The notes: generated by a model from the sequence alone, not told the origin. 64,000 nucleotides of DNA from Natronoglycomyces albus (GCF_016925535.1 NZ_CP070496.1:1-64000), one strand, 5' to 3'; counted from the stretch's first letter, positions 9,595 through 19,378 are shown. A program made the numbers and translations.

Positions 9595-12093
9595 GTGACA
9601 GATCAGTTGGATATCCCAGGCCCAGGTGGGCGCATCGAGCCCATCGGCATCGAAGTGGAGATGCAGCGGTCCTATCTCGACTACGCCATGAGCGTGATCG
9701 TGGGACGAGCACTCCCTGACGTGCGCGATGGCCTTAAGCCCGTGCACCGCAAGATCCTCTATGGAATGTACGACGGCGGCTATCGCCCCGACCGCGGTTA
9801 CGTGAAATGCTCCCGTGTCGTCGGTGACGTCATGGGTCAGTATCACCCGCACGGTGACTCGGCCATTTACGACACCCTCGTGCGGATGGCACAGCCTTGG
9901 TCGCTGCGTTACCCGCTCATCGACGGGCAGGGCAACTTTGGCTCGCCCGGTAACGACCCGGCCGCCGCCATGCGTTACACCGAGTCCCGGCTCGACCCGC
10001 TGGCAATGGAGATGCTGCGCGACATCGACGAGGATTCGGTCGATTTCGTGCCCAACTACGACGGCAAGACCACCGAGCCGACGATCCTTCCCAGCCGTAT
10101 TCCAAACTTGCTGGTCAATGGCTCTGAGGGCATCGCGGTCGGCATGGCGACGAAGATCCCGCCCCACAATTTGCGCGAGGTCGCCCAGGGCGTCCAGTGG
10201 TGCCTTGACCACCCAGAATCCACCGAGGAAGAGGCGCTAGAGGCGCTGCTGGGCATTATCACCGGCCCTGACTTCCCCACCGGTGCCACCATCGTGGGCC
10301 GCAAGGCCATTGAAGATGCCTACCGCACCGGGCGTGGTTCGGTTCGGATGCGTGCCGTGGTCGACATCGAGGAAGACTCGAAAGGTCGCGCCTGCGTCGT
10401 GGTCACCGAGCTTCCCTACCAGGTCAACCCCGATAACCTGGCCGAGCGCATCGCTGACTTGATCAAGGACGGCAAGCTCGAGGGCATCGCGGACATCCGC
10501 GACGAGTCTTCGGGACGTACCGGTATGCGCATCGTGATCGTGCTCAAGCGCGACGCGGTGCCGAAGGTCGTCCTCAACAACCTCTATAAGCACACCCAGC
10601 TACAAGACACATTCGGGTGCAATATGTTGTCGCTGGTCGACGGCGTGCCACGTACCTTGAACCTGGCACAGATGGTGCGTTACTACGTGGCCCACCAGGT
10701 CGAAGTGATCGTGCGGCGCACCAAATACCGGCTGCGTAAAGCTGAGGAACGCGCTCATATCCTACGCGGTCTCAATAAGGCACTCGACATGCTCGATGAG
10801 GTCATTAGCCTCATCCGTCGCTCCCCCTCGGCCGAGGAATCGAAGTCGGGCCTGATGAACCTGCTCAGTGTCGACGAGATCCAGGCGACCGCGATCCTTG
10901 ATATGCAGCTGCGCCGACTCGCCGCGCTGGAACGTCAAAAGATCCAAGACGAGTTGGGCGAGATCGAGAAGAAGATCGCCGACTTGACCGACATCCTGGC
11001 CCGCCCCGAGCGGCAGCGTTCGATTATCGCCGACGAATTGTCCACCGTGGTCGATCGGTATGGCGACGATCGTCGCACCCGCATCGTTCCCGACGAGGGC
11101 GAAGTGTCGATGGAAGATCTCATCGCGCAAGAAGACGTCGTGGTCACCATCACCCGTGGCGGCTATGTCAAGCGCACCAAGGTCGACTCGTTCCGTTCGC
11201 AGCGCCGTGGTGGTAAGGGCGTGCAGGGAGCGACCCTGAAACAAGACGATATCGTCAGCCACTTCTTCGTGTGCTCGACGCACTCGTGGATTCTCTTCTT
11301 CACCAACAAGGGCCGTGTCTATCGGGCCAAGGCATACGAGCTGCCCGAAGCTAGCCGCACCGCACGTGGCCAGCACGTGGCGAACGTCCTTGCCTTCCAG
11401 CCTGACGAGGCGATCGCCCAGGTCATTCAAATCCGGTCCTATGACGTGAGCCCGTACCTAGTGCTGGCCACTAAACAAGGACTGGTCAAGAAGAGCCGCC
11501 TGGAGGACTTCGACTCACCGCGCACCGGCGGTATCGTTGCCATCAAACTGCGTGACGACGACGAACTCGTCGGTGCCTCGTTGGTGGAGAGCGAAGACGA
11601 TCTCCTACTGGTAAGCCGCAAGGCGCAGGCGATTCGCTTCCAGGCTTCGGACGAGACGTTGCGCCCGCAGGGGCGTGCCACCTCTGGTGTCATCGGAATG
11701 CGCTTTGTCGGGGACGATGAACTGCTGACCATGATGGTCGTGCGCGATAACATGGAAATCCTGGTGGCCACCAGCCGCGGATTTGGCAAGCGGACTCCTG
11801 TCGACGCCTACCCGCAGCAAGGCCGCGGCGGTCGTGGCGTGCTGACCGCTAAGATCACAGAACAGCGCGGTGACCTGGTGGGGGCCCTGTCAGTGTCGCC
11901 TGAGGACGAGCTGTTCGCGATCACCTCTGGGGGCGGAGTCATTCGCACCCCGGTCGAGCCGGTACGCCGGGCGGAGCGCAATACGATGGGCGTTAAGCTC
12001 ATAGACCTGCCCGATGGTGTCTCCCTGCTGGCCGTGGCGGTGAGTGCCGACGAGCCAGACGAAGCGGATGAAACGGACGAAGCGCAGGAATGA
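9595..12093 (+). CDS. gyrA: DNA gyrase subunit A
   Basis: GyrA is the DNA-cleaving and DNA-wrapping subunit of gyrase. The 832-residue protein has the catalytic tyrosine at Tyr128 in [11 protein letters not shown]. The quinolone-interacting helix reads [10 protein letters not shown] (residues 84-93), with Ser89 and Asp93 at the positions of E. coli Ser83 and Asp87, which is the sensitive-type sequence. The GyrA box QRRGGKG that defines gyrase rather than topoisomerase IV starts the C-terminal wrapping domain. The tail is acidic ([14 protein letters not shown]). The GTG start follows AAGGA at 9578. Confidence 0.97.
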   Translation: MTDQLDIPGPGGRIEPIGIEVEMQRSYLDYAMSVIVGRALPDVRDGLKPVHRKILYGMYDGGYRPDRGYVKCSRVVGDVMGQYHPHGDSAIYDTLVRMAQPWSLRYPLIDGQGNFGSPGNDPAAAMRYTESRLDPLAMEMLRDIDEDSVDFVPNYDGKTTEPTILPSRIPNLLVNGSEGIAVGMATKIPPHNLREVAQGVQWCLDHPESTEEEALEALLGIITGPDFPTGATIVGRKAIEDAYRTGRGSVRMRAVVDIEEDSKGRACVVVTELPYQVNPDNLAERIADLIKDGKLEGIADIRDESSGRTGMRIVIVLKRDAVPKVVLNNLYKHTQLQDTFGCNMLSLVDGVPRTLNLAQMVRYYVAHQVEVIVRRTKYRLRKAEERAHILRGLNKALDMLDEVISLIRRSPSAEESKSGLMNLLSVDEIQATAILDMQLRRLAALERQKIQDELGEIEKKIADLTDILARPERQRSIIADELSTVVDRYGDDRRTRIVPDEGEVSMEDLIAQEDVVVTITRGGYVKRTKVDSFRSQRRGGKGVQGATLKQDDIVSHFFVCSTHSWILFFTNKGRVYRAKAYELPEASRTARGQHVANVLAFQPDEAIAQVIQIRSYDVSPYLVLATKQGLVKKSRLEDFDSPRTGGIVAIKLRDDDELVGASLVESEDDLLLVSRKAQAIRFQASDETLRPQGRATSGVIGMRFVGDDELLTMMVVRDNMEILVATSRGFGKRTPVDAYPQQGRGGRGVLTAKITEQRGDLVGALSVSPEDELFAITSGGGVIRTPVEPVRRAERNTMGVKLIDLPDGVSLLAVAVSADEPDEADETDEAQE

Positions 12094-12102
12094 GCCTTAT
12101 AC

Positions 12103-12948
12103 ATGACCGACGCGAAACTGGACGCTGAGGGCAATATGGTGCCAGCCAATGAGTCAGAATCCGCCACCGACTCCTCGCTTGAGTCGACTTCGACGGATTC
12201 CCATGAGACGTCAGCTGAGGGCACGGAGTTTGACTCCCCCTCTTACGACGGATCGTCCTATGAGAGTCCGCCGCGCGACAGTTCTGGCGAAAGTCAAACG
12301 TTCGACGATTCTTCATCGGGCTATGGCTCCACTGAAGTCGCAGCGCAACGCAATGACGACGATTCGGGCTACGGGGACACTCCCGCGGGCCAGGACCGAC
12401 TAGCCTCGCGAGCGCACGACGACGGTGACAACACCATCACCTTCAACCGTCCGCCCGGCATGGTGCCGCCCCCGGCGTCTCCGACGGAACCTTCCGCTGT
12501 TCCGGCTCAGCCGGCCTCGTCGGCCCGAGTGGCCGACGCGGTGCGGGCGGCGCGGGCGGCGGTGTCCTCGGCGGCGGGGCGTGGGCCTCGCCGGGCACGA
12601 CTGCGTTTGAAGCGGGTCGACCCGTGGTCGGTCATGAAGTTTGCCTTTGCCGTATCGCTGGTGTTGTTCATCGTGGTCATTGTGGCTACGACAGTGCTCT
12701 ATATCGCGCTGGACGCCATGGGCGTCTTCAACACGGTTAACGACATGTTGGCGATGCTGTTGGGCAGCGCCGAAGTCGACGACGATGGTATCCGCATCAC
12801 CGCCAAAGGCGTGATTGGTATCGCCGCGTTGCTCGGCGTGGTCAACATGGTCTTGTTCACGGCGCTGTCGACGCTGGGAGCGTTTATCTACAACGTGTGC
12901 TCAGACCTTGTCGGTGGCATTGAAGTGACGCTCGCTGAGCGCGAGTAA
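12103..12948 (+). CDS. DUF3566 transmembrane protein
   Basis: This protein has an acidic, Ser-rich disordered N-terminus (residues 1-150), a basic segment (GPRRARLRLKRVDPWSVMKFA) and a C-terminal DUF3566 domain with two membrane helices (about 180-202 and 230-258). DUF3566 proteins follow gyrA in most actinobacteria, for example the equivalent of mycobacterial Rv0007, and their function is unknown. The gene begins nine bases after the gyrA stop, so it is probably co-transcribed with gyrA. The C-terminal domain is convincing; the disordered region is lineage-specific. Confidence 0.9.
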   Translation: MTDAKLDAEGNMVPANESESATDSSLESTSTDSHETSAEGTEFDSPSYDGSSYESPPRDSSGESQTFDDSSSGYGSTEVAAQRNDDDSGYGDTPAGQDRLASRAHDDGDNTITFNRPPGMVPPPASPTEPSAVPAQPASSARVADAVRAARAAVSSAAGRGPRRARLRLKRVDPWSVMKFAFAVSLVLFIVVIVATTVLYIALDAMGVFNTVNDMLAMLLGSAEVDDDGIRITAKGVIGIAALLGVVNMVLFTALSTLGAFIYNVCSDLVGGIEVTLAERE

Positions 12949-13007
12949 GTCCCAGCCGTCGGTATGGAACATCGGGCCGAGCGTGGCCAGTGTGCAAAAG
13001 CGTTAAA

Positions 13008-13042
13008 TTGGGGGCCACAATCCAATGGATTGTGGCCCCCAA
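13008..13042 (+). terminator. Perfect 17-bp hairpin after the gyrA operon
   Basis: Bases 13008-13024 pair perfectly with 13026-13042 and leave a single central base, so the structure is nearly a continuous palindrome. It starts 60 bases after the DUF3566 stop. No clear T-tract follows. It probably ends the gyrA unit. Confidence 0.75.
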
Positions 13043-13427
13043 CCATGTCTTTGCTCTCATCGCCCACCTCACATGGGTGAAGACATAAGTGGTCCACGGG
13101 TGACCCATCTGGTCTTGATGCAAAGGCTGGCTTTTTGAGAGGATCACCTTAAGGGCTGAAGCCTGAGCAAGTCTCTCATCCTGCGGTTTGTAGGCTCCTC
13201 ACGCCGCCAAGCACCCCTTCTCGCGCACCAACTTCGCGAACCAATTCTATTCTTCGACCGTGGAAACACCCGCCGCTTCCGCATCGATCGCCAAAGGCAC
13301 CCCCACCCCCGGAGTCTGCGGTCCGGTGAGGTAATATTTTTCAGCGTTGCCGGTTATAACGACAGCGACTCTCCATCACCCTTTCGCCACCTTCCCGTGG
13401 CGGTGTTGGTGAGCATATGAACAACCT
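13043..13427. other. Region upstream of tRNA-Ile
   Basis: I see no supported gene in these 385 bases. Short antisense frames here lack ribosome binding sites and family features. The tRNA promoter should lie in the last 100 bases, but I could not identify its hexamers. Confidence 0.4.
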
Positions 13428-13504
13428 GGGGCTATAGCTCAGGTGGTTAGAGCGCAGAGCTGATAACTCTGAGGTCGATGGTTCGAGTCCATCTAGCCCC
13501 ACCA
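13428..13504 (+). tRNA. tRNA-Ile (GAT), CCA encoded
   Basis: A full cloverleaf is visible. The acceptor GGGGCTA (13428-13434) pairs with TAGCCCC, the anticodon loop contains GAT, and the T-loop reads GGTTCGAGTCC. The discriminator A and CCA are encoded at 13501-13504. tRNA-Ile followed by tRNA-Ala downstream of gyrA is the standard actinobacterial order. Confidence 0.97.
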
Positions 13505-13506
13505 CC

Positions 13507-13542
13507 AAAAAGACCCGCTGATTTCAATCAGCGGGTCTTTTT
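13507..13542 (+). terminator. Intrinsic terminator after tRNA-Ile
   Basis: A perfect 17-bp stem (13507-13523 with 13526-13542) starts with AAAAA and ends in TTTTT, three bases after the CCA end. It can act in both directions. Confidence 0.92.
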
Positions 13543-13869
13543 CTGACCTCGTATCGGTCGTCTCCCAGCCGGTGACCGCGAAATCCTCGATCTCCGGTCT
13601 TTACCAATGTCATGTGTGGCCTGTGGTCGCAGACGACGTAATGACCGGCCCGAACGGCTTCTGCTCGACGTTGTCGAACCCCGCAGCGACATCCACCGAC
13701 GTGGTGAGTGCGTTGATCCCCTAAAGGTGGCCCGTTGGGCGACAATCGCGGGGAGGCGGCTCGGTGCGATGCGCCAACAGCTTCGGGTCGTGAGGGCCGT
13801 CAACATGTTGACCTTCGGCACCGACCAGGACGGCGGCCTATCGGACCCGAGCCGCTCGGGCCAGGCTCG
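13543..13869. other. Spacer between tRNA-Ile terminator and MFS gene
   Basis: These 327 bases hold overlapping short frames on both strands, but none has a ribosome binding site or recognisable features. It is the 3' flank of the minus-strand MFS gene; I found no clear terminator for that gene. Confidence 0.35.
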
Positions 13870-15063
13870 TCAAGCGACCGCTAAAGATCTGGGCCGCGCG
13901 AGCAACGTCGCTACCGCGACGGCAGCGGTCAGCAAGAACACCGTCGACATGCCGTGGTGTTCGACGATCATCCCGGCCGCCGCTGGCCCGACTATAGTTC
14001 CGATGCCGAGGAAGAACACCGTGGCGCTGAACCCCATCGTTGGTCGCTCTGGGAAGACGCGGTAGCTCCACACGGCCAGCAACCCCGATCCGGCCATGAA
14101 AGCAGGGCCGTACAGCAACGCCGATGTCCACACCGCCAAGAGCATGCCCGGAGCGATTCCGAGCAGCGCGACCGCGGTAGCCAGGCAAAGAAATAGCAGC
14201 GGTTGTACCGTTGCCAAACTCAGGCGACTAAACATTGGCCCGCTGAATACCGCTACCGTTCCCGCTGCGCCTGTGAGGGTCCAAAACACCGCCGCCGTAT
14301 GTTGGCCCATCCCAGCACCAGCAGAGACCGCCTCGACTGCCAACAACCAGTAGACAGAACCGACTATCCCGTACGAGAGCGCGGTTAGATACAGCAAGCC
14401 CGCCGCAGGCCGCAGCAACCAGCGACCGTACAAGTCGAAGGTGCCCGAGCTTTTCCGGGGCGCACCAGCGCAGATGACTCGCAGGTTGTAGACGGTGGCG
14501 AAGAGCGCGCCCGCGGCAAAGACCAACCAGGCCCATCGCCATGCGGACCCGTGGGTGAGGATGGCCAGTGGCCCCGCCACCACCACCGCGAAGGCCGTTC
14601 CGGCCGGGATGATCGCGAGGACACGTTGTCGCTGTTCGATCGGGAGCATCTGGTCGACGGCGTCGGAAAATGGAGCCCAGATCCATCCTGCGCTTGTACC
14701 CGCCAGGATCAGGCCGACCGCGAGTACCCCCACGTTCGGTGCGAGACCGACAAGTGCGGTTCCGATCGTCGCCGCAACTGTCCCGGTGGCGATCAGCAGG
14801 CGCGGCCCCACACGCGCAGCCAGGGCACCTACCAGGATCAACGCGGCCAGGTAGCCGACGTAGGTAGCGCTGCCGATCAGCCCGACCATGGTGATCGATA
14901 GGTCGAAATCGGCGCGGATGCTCGGTAGGAACAGTCCGTATCCGTAGCGAGCGAAACCGAAGGACACCCCCACGGCCGCGAGGCCAGCGAGCATCAGGGG
15001 AAACACTGGGGCGTAGGACTGCTGTGATCGGGGTTGTCGCGGTGAGCTGACTGTGGCGCGCAT
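13870..15063 (-). CDS. MFS transporter (YbfB-like / drug-efflux type)
   Basis: The 397-residue protein has about twelve predicted membrane helices and begins with a short basic tail. The first helix region reads AGLAAVGVSFGFARYGYGLFLPSIRADF, typical of the YbfB/CynX-like branch of the major facilitator superfamily. The inter-helix 2-3 loop ARVGPRLLIATG and the repeated glycine patterns fit. The substrate cannot be read from sequence. It is divergent from an adjacent GlxA-type regulator gene across 70 bases, so that regulator probably controls it and perhaps the hydrolase beyond. Confidence 0.88.
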   Translation of the reverse strand: MRATVSSPRQPRSQQSYAPVFPLMLAGLAAVGVSFGFARYGYGLFLPSIRADFDLSITMVGLIGSATYVGYLAALILVGALAARVGPRLLIATGTVAATIGTALVGLAPNVGVLAVGLILAGTSAGWIWAPFSDAVDQMLPIEQRQRVLAIIPAGTAFAVVVAGPLAILTHGSAWRWAWLVFAAGALFATVYNLRVICAGAPRKSSGTFDLYGRWLLRPAAGLLYLTALSYGIVGSVYWLLAVEAVSAGAGMGQHTAAVFWTLTGAAGTVAVFSGPMFSRLSLATVQPLLFLCLATAVALLGIAPGMLLAVWTSALLYGPAFMAGSGLLAVWSYRVFPERPTMGFSATVFFLGIGTIVGPAAAGMIVEHHGMSTVFLLTAAVAVATLLARPRSLAVA

Positions 15064-15133
15064 GTGTCCATATTGAATTCACGCGCGAGTGCTCACAAGT
15101 GGCGTGATAGACAATAGTCGCTAAGATTACGAC
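15064..15133. promoter_or_regulatory. Divergent promoter region, MFS / GlxA regulator
   Basis: The 70-bp divergent spacer holds an imperfect inverted repeat, ATTGAATTCACGC (about 15072-15084) against GCGTGATAGACAAT (about 15102-15115), a candidate operator. TAAGAT at 15122-15127 lies only six bases before the regulator's ATG and no ribosome binding site is visible, which suggests a leaderless transcript. The MFS gene also lacks an obvious ribosome binding site. Confidence 0.4.
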
Positions 15134-16102
15134 ATGTCGAACCATCACCATGTCGCCGTCCTCGCCTATGAGGGCATGTCCGCCTTCGAGCTAGGGATCG
15201 TGACGGAGATATTCGGTGTTCCCTGGCTGCCCACGACTCGATACCGGCTGACTGTGTGCACTGAGGATGACTCCGACGTTCAGGTACTCGGCGGCGCGAC
15301 TTTGCGTACCCCGCACACCTTGGAGACGCTCAGAAGCGCCGACACGGTGATCATCCCCAGCGTCACCAATCCCGAGGCCGACGCCTCTGGCGCAGTGATC
15401 TCCGCGCTGCGGGCCGCGTACGACAAAGGCGCACGCATGGTCTCCATTTGCAGTGGGGCGTTTGCCTTGGCGTCGGCGGGCCTGCTTGACGGGCGACAAG
15501 CCACCACGCATTGGCTCCACACCGACTTGCTCGCGCGCCGCTTTCCCCTCGTCGAGGTCGACCCCGACCCCCTTTACATCGACTCGGGACGCATCCTCAC
15601 CAGCGCGGGCAGCGCTGCGGGCCTGGATCTGTGCCTGCACCTAGTGCGTCAGGACCATGGGGCTGAGGTGGCGAACCTTATGGCCCGGCGGCTCGTTGTC
15701 GCTCCGCATCGAGCGGGTGGCCAGGCTCAGTACATTGAGGCCCCCGTCAACCCTGATCCCGAGGACGACCGCGTGGCCGCCAGTATGAACTGGGCGCTGC
15801 GGAGCCTAGACCGGACGATCACCGTGGCGATGATGGCCGAGCAGGCTCGCATGTCGCCGCGTAGCTATCTACGTCACTTTGCCCGAGCCACCGGGACTAG
15901 CCCGTTCAAGTGGGTCATTCACCAGCGCATACAGGCCAGCCTGCCGCTCTTGGAGACCACCACGAGTTCAGTTGAGCACATCGCCCGCTCGGTCGGGTTC
16001 GACACGGCCGTGACGTATCGCCACCACTTTGCCCGAGCCATGCGCACCTCCCCGTCGGCCTACCGCCGGACCTTCCGCTCCGGCCTCGATCAGCGGCCTT
16101 AA
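15134..16102 (+). CDS. GlxA-family transcriptional regulator (DJ-1/PfpI + AraC HTH)
   Basis: The 322-residue protein has an N-terminal class-I glutamine-amidotransferase-like domain (about 5-180) with the VSICSGAFALASAGLLDGR elbow and a following TTHW motif. A C-terminal AraC-type double helix-turn-helix follows (about 215-315), with MSPRSYLRHFARATGTSPFKW and the AraC signature ending in TYRHHFARAMRTSPSAYRR. Such regulators sense small ligands through the DJ-1-like domain and activate or repress nearby genes. The divergent MFS gene is the likely target. The hydrolase 58 bases downstream may share its transcript. Confidence 0.92.
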   Translation: MSNHHHVAVLAYEGMSAFELGIVTEIFGVPWLPTTRYRLTVCTEDDSDVQVLGGATLRTPHTLETLRSADTVIIPSVTNPEADASGAVISALRAAYDKGARMVSICSGAFALASAGLLDGRQATTHWLHTDLLARRFPLVEVDPDPLYIDSGRILTSAGSAAGLDLCLHLVRQDHGAEVANLMARRLVVAPHRAGGQAQYIEAPVNPDPEDDRVAASMNWALRSLDRTITVAMMAEQARMSPRSYLRHFARATGTSPFKWVIHQRIQASLPLLETTTSSVEHIARSVGFDTAVTYRHHFARAMRTSPSAYRRTFRSGLDQRP

Positions 16103-16160
16103 CTGCGGGTGGGCACATTCGGCGCCTCGTTCTGTCGGTCCGCGTCGCTAATATCACCCT

Positions 16161-16892
16161 ATGAACTCCACGAAAACGCATCGCCTTGTGCTCGTTCCGG
16201 GCTTTTGGCTCGGAGCCTGGGCTTGGGACGAGGTCGCCGACGCGCTGCGTGCGGCCGGACACGCAGTCACCACCGTGACGCTCCCGGGGCTGCGCAGTGC
16301 TTCGGAGGATCATTCTCAGGTTCACATCTCCGACCACATCGACACGATTGTGGACGCGCTGCGGGCCGAGGCCGAACCGGCGCTATTGGTGCTGCACAGT
16401 GGGGCTGGCTTCTCCGGTTATGGAGCATTGAATCGAGCCCCCGAGGCCGTTGCCGGTGTGTTCTATGTCGACACCGGCCCTGGTGACGGTAGCCCGTTGG
16501 CACCAAAGTTCTCTGGCGAGAGTTATCCCCTTCCCTCGTGGGAGGAGTTGGTCGAGGATGGGAACAGTCTGGACGGTCTCGATGAGCAGGCGCTGGCAAC
16601 GTTTCGGCAACGGGCCTTGCCGCAGCCTGGCAATGTGCTGCGGGAGGGCTTCGAACTAACCAACCGGGAGCGGCTGGATGTGCCGGTGACGGTGCTGTGT
16701 AACTCGATGGCCTCGCAGAGCATCAGACAATGGATCGAGCAAGGGCAGCCCTTCGTGTCAGAACTGGGGCAGTTGACCAAGCCCATCACGTGGGTCGATA
16801 TGCCGACGAGTCACTGGCCGATGTGGTCCAAGCCCGAGGAATTGACCACTGAACTCATCCGGGCCGCAAGTCGGGCCGCTGGCGAGCGCTAG
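16161..16892 (+). CDS. Alpha/beta hydrolase
   Basis: The 243-residue cytosolic protein has the fold of small esterase-like alpha/beta hydrolases. It starts with HRLVLVPGFWLGAWAWDEVADALRAAGH, which supplies the oxyanion region (PGFWLGAWAW). The nucleophile elbow reads LVLHSGAGFSGY, with the serine in HSGAG. A late acid and the histidine in PTSHWPMWSKPEEL complete the triad. The substrate is unknown. It is downstream of the GlxA-type regulator on the same strand, so it may belong to the same response as the divergent exporter. Confidence 0.88.
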   Translation: MNSTKTHRLVLVPGFWLGAWAWDEVADALRAAGHAVTTVTLPGLRSASEDHSQVHISDHIDTIVDALRAEAEPALLVLHSGAGFSGYGALNRAPEAVAGVFYVDTGPGDGSPLAPKFSGESYPLPSWEELVEDGNSLDGLDEQALATFRQRALPQPGNVLREGFELTNRERLDVPVTVLCNSMASQSIRQWIEQGQPFVSELGQLTKPITWVDMPTSHWPMWSKPEELTTELIRAASRAAGER

Positions 16893-17095
16893 GGGGCGAT
16901 GCTGGAGGAAACAGTGCTCTAAGCGGTCGTGGGACCGCGCCGCGCTAATTCACCCGATAGGTGTATATCAGCCGCGTACGGGGATTCTGTATCGGTGACA
17001 ACACCCCCTGGGTATGACGGGTCGAACTTCTGTATGCTGGGGTTGCATTCATTGGCGAGTCTTGGTATCTCAAAGCGTTTAGGGGGATAGCGCCG

Positions 17096-17374
17096 ATGTG
17101 GAAGAAACTATTTGTAGCCGCCGGCGTCGCGACCGTAGCAGTAGTTGTGGCGAAAAAGGTCAAGGCGGTCAACGACGAGCGCGCTCTGTGGCACGAGGCT
17201 ACGACCTCGGCTGAAGACGTTCGTTTAAGACTTGACGACCGGGTTGCCACCGGTCCTAGCACCAGTGGCTTGGCGGGCAGCCCACCGGAAACGCAGACCT
17301 GTGTTACCGACATCACGAGACACTGGGTATCCTCGCTAACGTTCGTCCTCGGCGAGGATACTGGTGCGTCGTGA
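17096..17374 (+). CDS. DLW-39-like small membrane protein
   Basis: The 92-residue product begins MWKKLFVAAGVATVAVVVAKKVKAVNDERALWHEAT. That is one N-terminal hydrophobic helix followed by the charged stretch and the LW motif of the DLW-39 family, a tiny actinobacterial protein of unknown function near gyrA and tRNA genes. AGGGGGA at about 17081-17087 supports the ATG. Family members are usually about 40 residues, so the last 50 residues here are an unusual extension without recognisable features. The gene lies between tRNA-Ile and tRNA-Ala. Confidence 0.75.
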   Translation: MWKKLFVAAGVATVAVVVAKKVKAVNDERALWHEATTSAEDVRLRLDDRVATGPSTSGLAGSPPETQTCVTDITRHWVSSLTFVLGEDTGAS

Positions 17375-17412
17375 GGCATTCCGCGAACGCGCGATGTCTT
17401 CATCGACACCAC

Positions 17413-17485
17413 GGGGCCATAGCTCAATTGGCAGAGCGCCGCTTTTGCAAGGCGGAGGTTAGGAGTTCGATTCTCCTTGGCTCCA
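17413..17485 (+). tRNA. tRNA-Ala (TGC)
   Basis: The acceptor GGGGCCA pairs with TGGCTCC (one G-T wobble), the anticodon loop is TTTGCAA with anticodon TGC, and the T-loop carries GTTCGATTC. The discriminator is A at 17485. CCA is not encoded (the bases read CAA), unlike in the tRNA-Ile. Confidence 0.96.
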
Positions 17486-17493
17486 CAAACCAG

Positions 17494-17522
17494 GGTGTTA
17501 CCGCAGTTCAAGCGGTAACACC
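17494..17522 (+). terminator. Terminator after tRNA-Ala
   Basis: GGTGTTACCGC (17494-17504) pairs perfectly with 17512-17522 across a 7-nt loop and is followed by a T-rich tail (TTTCTCTTT). Confidence 0.9.
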
Positions 17523-17710
17523 TTTCTCTTTGCGTTTGACCATTCATCCTCGAATACTCATTCTGCACACAGGAAACGGTGCTGTGGGCGCTATGCCTTC
17601 GCTCACCGACCCAGCCAAGTCATATCCTCATCGTTGTGATCGGCTTGTCGCCTTGCCCTCTCAAGGTTGCCTGTATCCGGCCCACCAACGGCATGCCAAG
17701 GACGCTGGTT

Positions 17711-18325
17711 CTATGGTGTGAATTCCTGGAGTACCTGGCGCACCTGTGTGGGGAGTCCGCTGCACGCTGAGTCGAAGTCCGGCGCCAAGTAGGAGCGCGC
17801 ACCACCCCAGTCCGAACTGATGACGACCCCGGACCGCGCATGGTGGCGATTGGTTGTGGTTCCGTCCACAGCTAGCTCGATGGTGATGTCTTTGGGATCG
17901 AGGTGTTTTGAGGGCCGCGCCGCAGCGGCGCGGCCCGTCTTGGTGAGAGTTGCGGAGTGGAGCGGGTGCCCAAGCTCGGATTCGAAAAGCACGGAAAACT
18001 CAGCACAGTCCTCTCCCGAGGCGAGTAGACGCTCGACGAGCAGAATCTCGGTGTACCCGGGAACACAGTTTTGGTGCAGTAGCGGATCGCGCCTGACCTC
18101 AATTTCGCTGTTGTCTCCGTGCGTTCGGTAGCGAAACTTAGTCCATGCCAAGATGTCGGATTCGTACCACGTCTCCTGCTCATTGGCCACCAAAGTGCCC
18201 GGTGCGGGGCTAAAAGCGATCAGGCTTCTCAATCCGCTAGGGCTCCAATGGCGGATGAGTGCCCCGGACTTCACCCCTTGCACATAGAAGGACTCGAATC
18301 GACTGAACCAGTGGCGCCCGATCAT
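17711..18325 (-). CDS. Hypothetical protein, 204 residues
   Basis: I do not recognise a family. The start is well supported: a perfect AGGAGG (complement of 18332-18337) lies six bases before ATG at 18325; an upstream in-frame ATG at 18349 lacks one. The protein begins MIGRHWFSRFESFYVQGVKSG, has no signal peptide or membrane helix, and looks like a mixed beta-rich soluble protein with many aromatic residues (SDWGGARSYLAPDFDSAC near the end). It stands alone, convergent with tRNA-Ala. Confidence 0.68.
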   Translation of the reverse strand: MIGRHWFSRFESFYVQGVKSGALIRHWSPSGLRSLIAFSPAPGTLVANEQETWYESDILAWTKFRYRTHGDNSEIEVRRDPLLHQNCVPGYTEILLVERLLASGEDCAEFSVLFESELGHPLHSATLTKTGRAAAARPSKHLDPKDITIELAVDGTTTNRHHARSGVVISSDWGGARSYLAPDFDSACSGLPTQVRQVLQEFTP

Positions 18326-18632
18326 CTTTGGCCTCCTACGCGGCGCCATCGCCGCCGTCTCAGCTTATCGAGAGGTCAACCGTAGGTACATGACTTTGCG
18401 CAGCCAACGGCGAATTCCATCAGACGAGCCCGTCACGGAAGCCCAGTCGAGGCCCGAATCACCTGTGAGTTCTCCACAGTGGCGGACGCGGTTATGAGGG
18501 TGGAATCGTCTGACGTGGCGGTCGTATCGCTCCTCTTGCGGTTGAAGCCTAGAAATGCCGCTGAAATGTCGCATACGCTGAATCTGATGCGTTGCCAACG
18601 CGATGGGTGCCGTTCGGGCAAAGGGGGCGAAG

Positions 18633-18992
18633 ATGGCGCACTACGCCATGATGGTCTGGGGGCCCAGCGAAGCAGGCCAATTCGGCACGTATTCCTCCGC
18701 TGAGGAGTACGAAGCCCAAATGAAGGCGACCGGTCTCTTCAACGCCAAGCTGGAGCGTCAGGGCCGTCTCATCTACGCCAACGGTATGGGCTCGGCGTCG
18801 GCCAGCACCGTGGTTGATAATCGCGGTCCCGCTCCGATGATCACCGATGGACCTTATGCGGAATTGACCGAGTACATCAATGGCTTCTGGATCATCGAGG
18901 CCGCCGACCTCGATGAGGCACTTAATCTTGCGGCGGAAGCTTCGCGTGCGTGCTCGCGCGAGATTGAAGTTCGTCCCATGGGCGGCGAGTAA
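18633..18992 (+). CDS. YciI family (YCII-related) protein
   Basis: The 119-residue protein has the ferredoxin-like YCII fold: MAHYAMMVWGPSEAGQFG, a central RLIYANGMGSASAS segment, and DGPYAELTEYINGFWIIEAADLDEALNLAAEAS. The 'DGP(Y/F)AE' motif with the following aromatic-rich strand is typical of actinobacterial YCII proteins often found beside ECF sigma factors. No sigma factor gene is adjacent here. I chose ATG at 18633 because AAGGGGG at 18621 lies at good distance; a 10-codon longer start at 18603 has none. Enzymatic function is unknown. Confidence 0.88.
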   Translation: MAHYAMMVWGPSEAGQFGTYSSAEEYEAQMKATGLFNAKLERQGRLIYANGMGSASASTVVDNRGPAPMITDGPYAELTEYINGFWIIEAADLDEALNLAAEASRACSREIEVRPMGGE

Positions 18993-19040
18993 CCAGCGTT
19001 TTGAACATTGAGTTGGCCGTCCTCCCGTTTCTCTTCCGTC

Positions 19041-19076
19041 CGTGGCTAGTGAGTCTGTTGTAGTCGGCTAGCCACG
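19041..19076 (+). terminator. Hairpin downstream of YciI gene
   Basis: CGTGGCTAG (19041-19049) pairs perfectly with CTAGCCACG (19068-19076) across an 18-nt loop, 49 bases after the YciI stop. No T-tract follows. Confidence 0.4.
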
Positions 19077-19378
19077 CACACGGGTGAAACTATCGTTATG
19101 GCGGCGCTGGAGGGCGTGACGTCATCGCCTGAACCGCATTGTCAGGGAAACCGCACTTCTCAGGGTGGCCTTGTGGCCACGGTCCGCACCACCATGGTGC
19201 GTTGCAAGGACATGAGGGTTCTCGATGGGCGCGACCGGGATCTGTCCCAGTGCGCGAGGCTGTGGACATGGTCCTTTCACGCGGTGACCCCTTACTCCAA
19301 CCTTTGTCGAAGGCCGCGAACGCCTAGTTGGCTCTGAGAACTTCGTCGTCCGCTCTGCATATTGCTAGCTGATTGTGG

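Noticed and set aside
16945-17568. 207-codon minus frame across DLW-39 and tRNA-Ala
   Set aside because: It runs through a tRNA gene and opposite a recognisable small gene.
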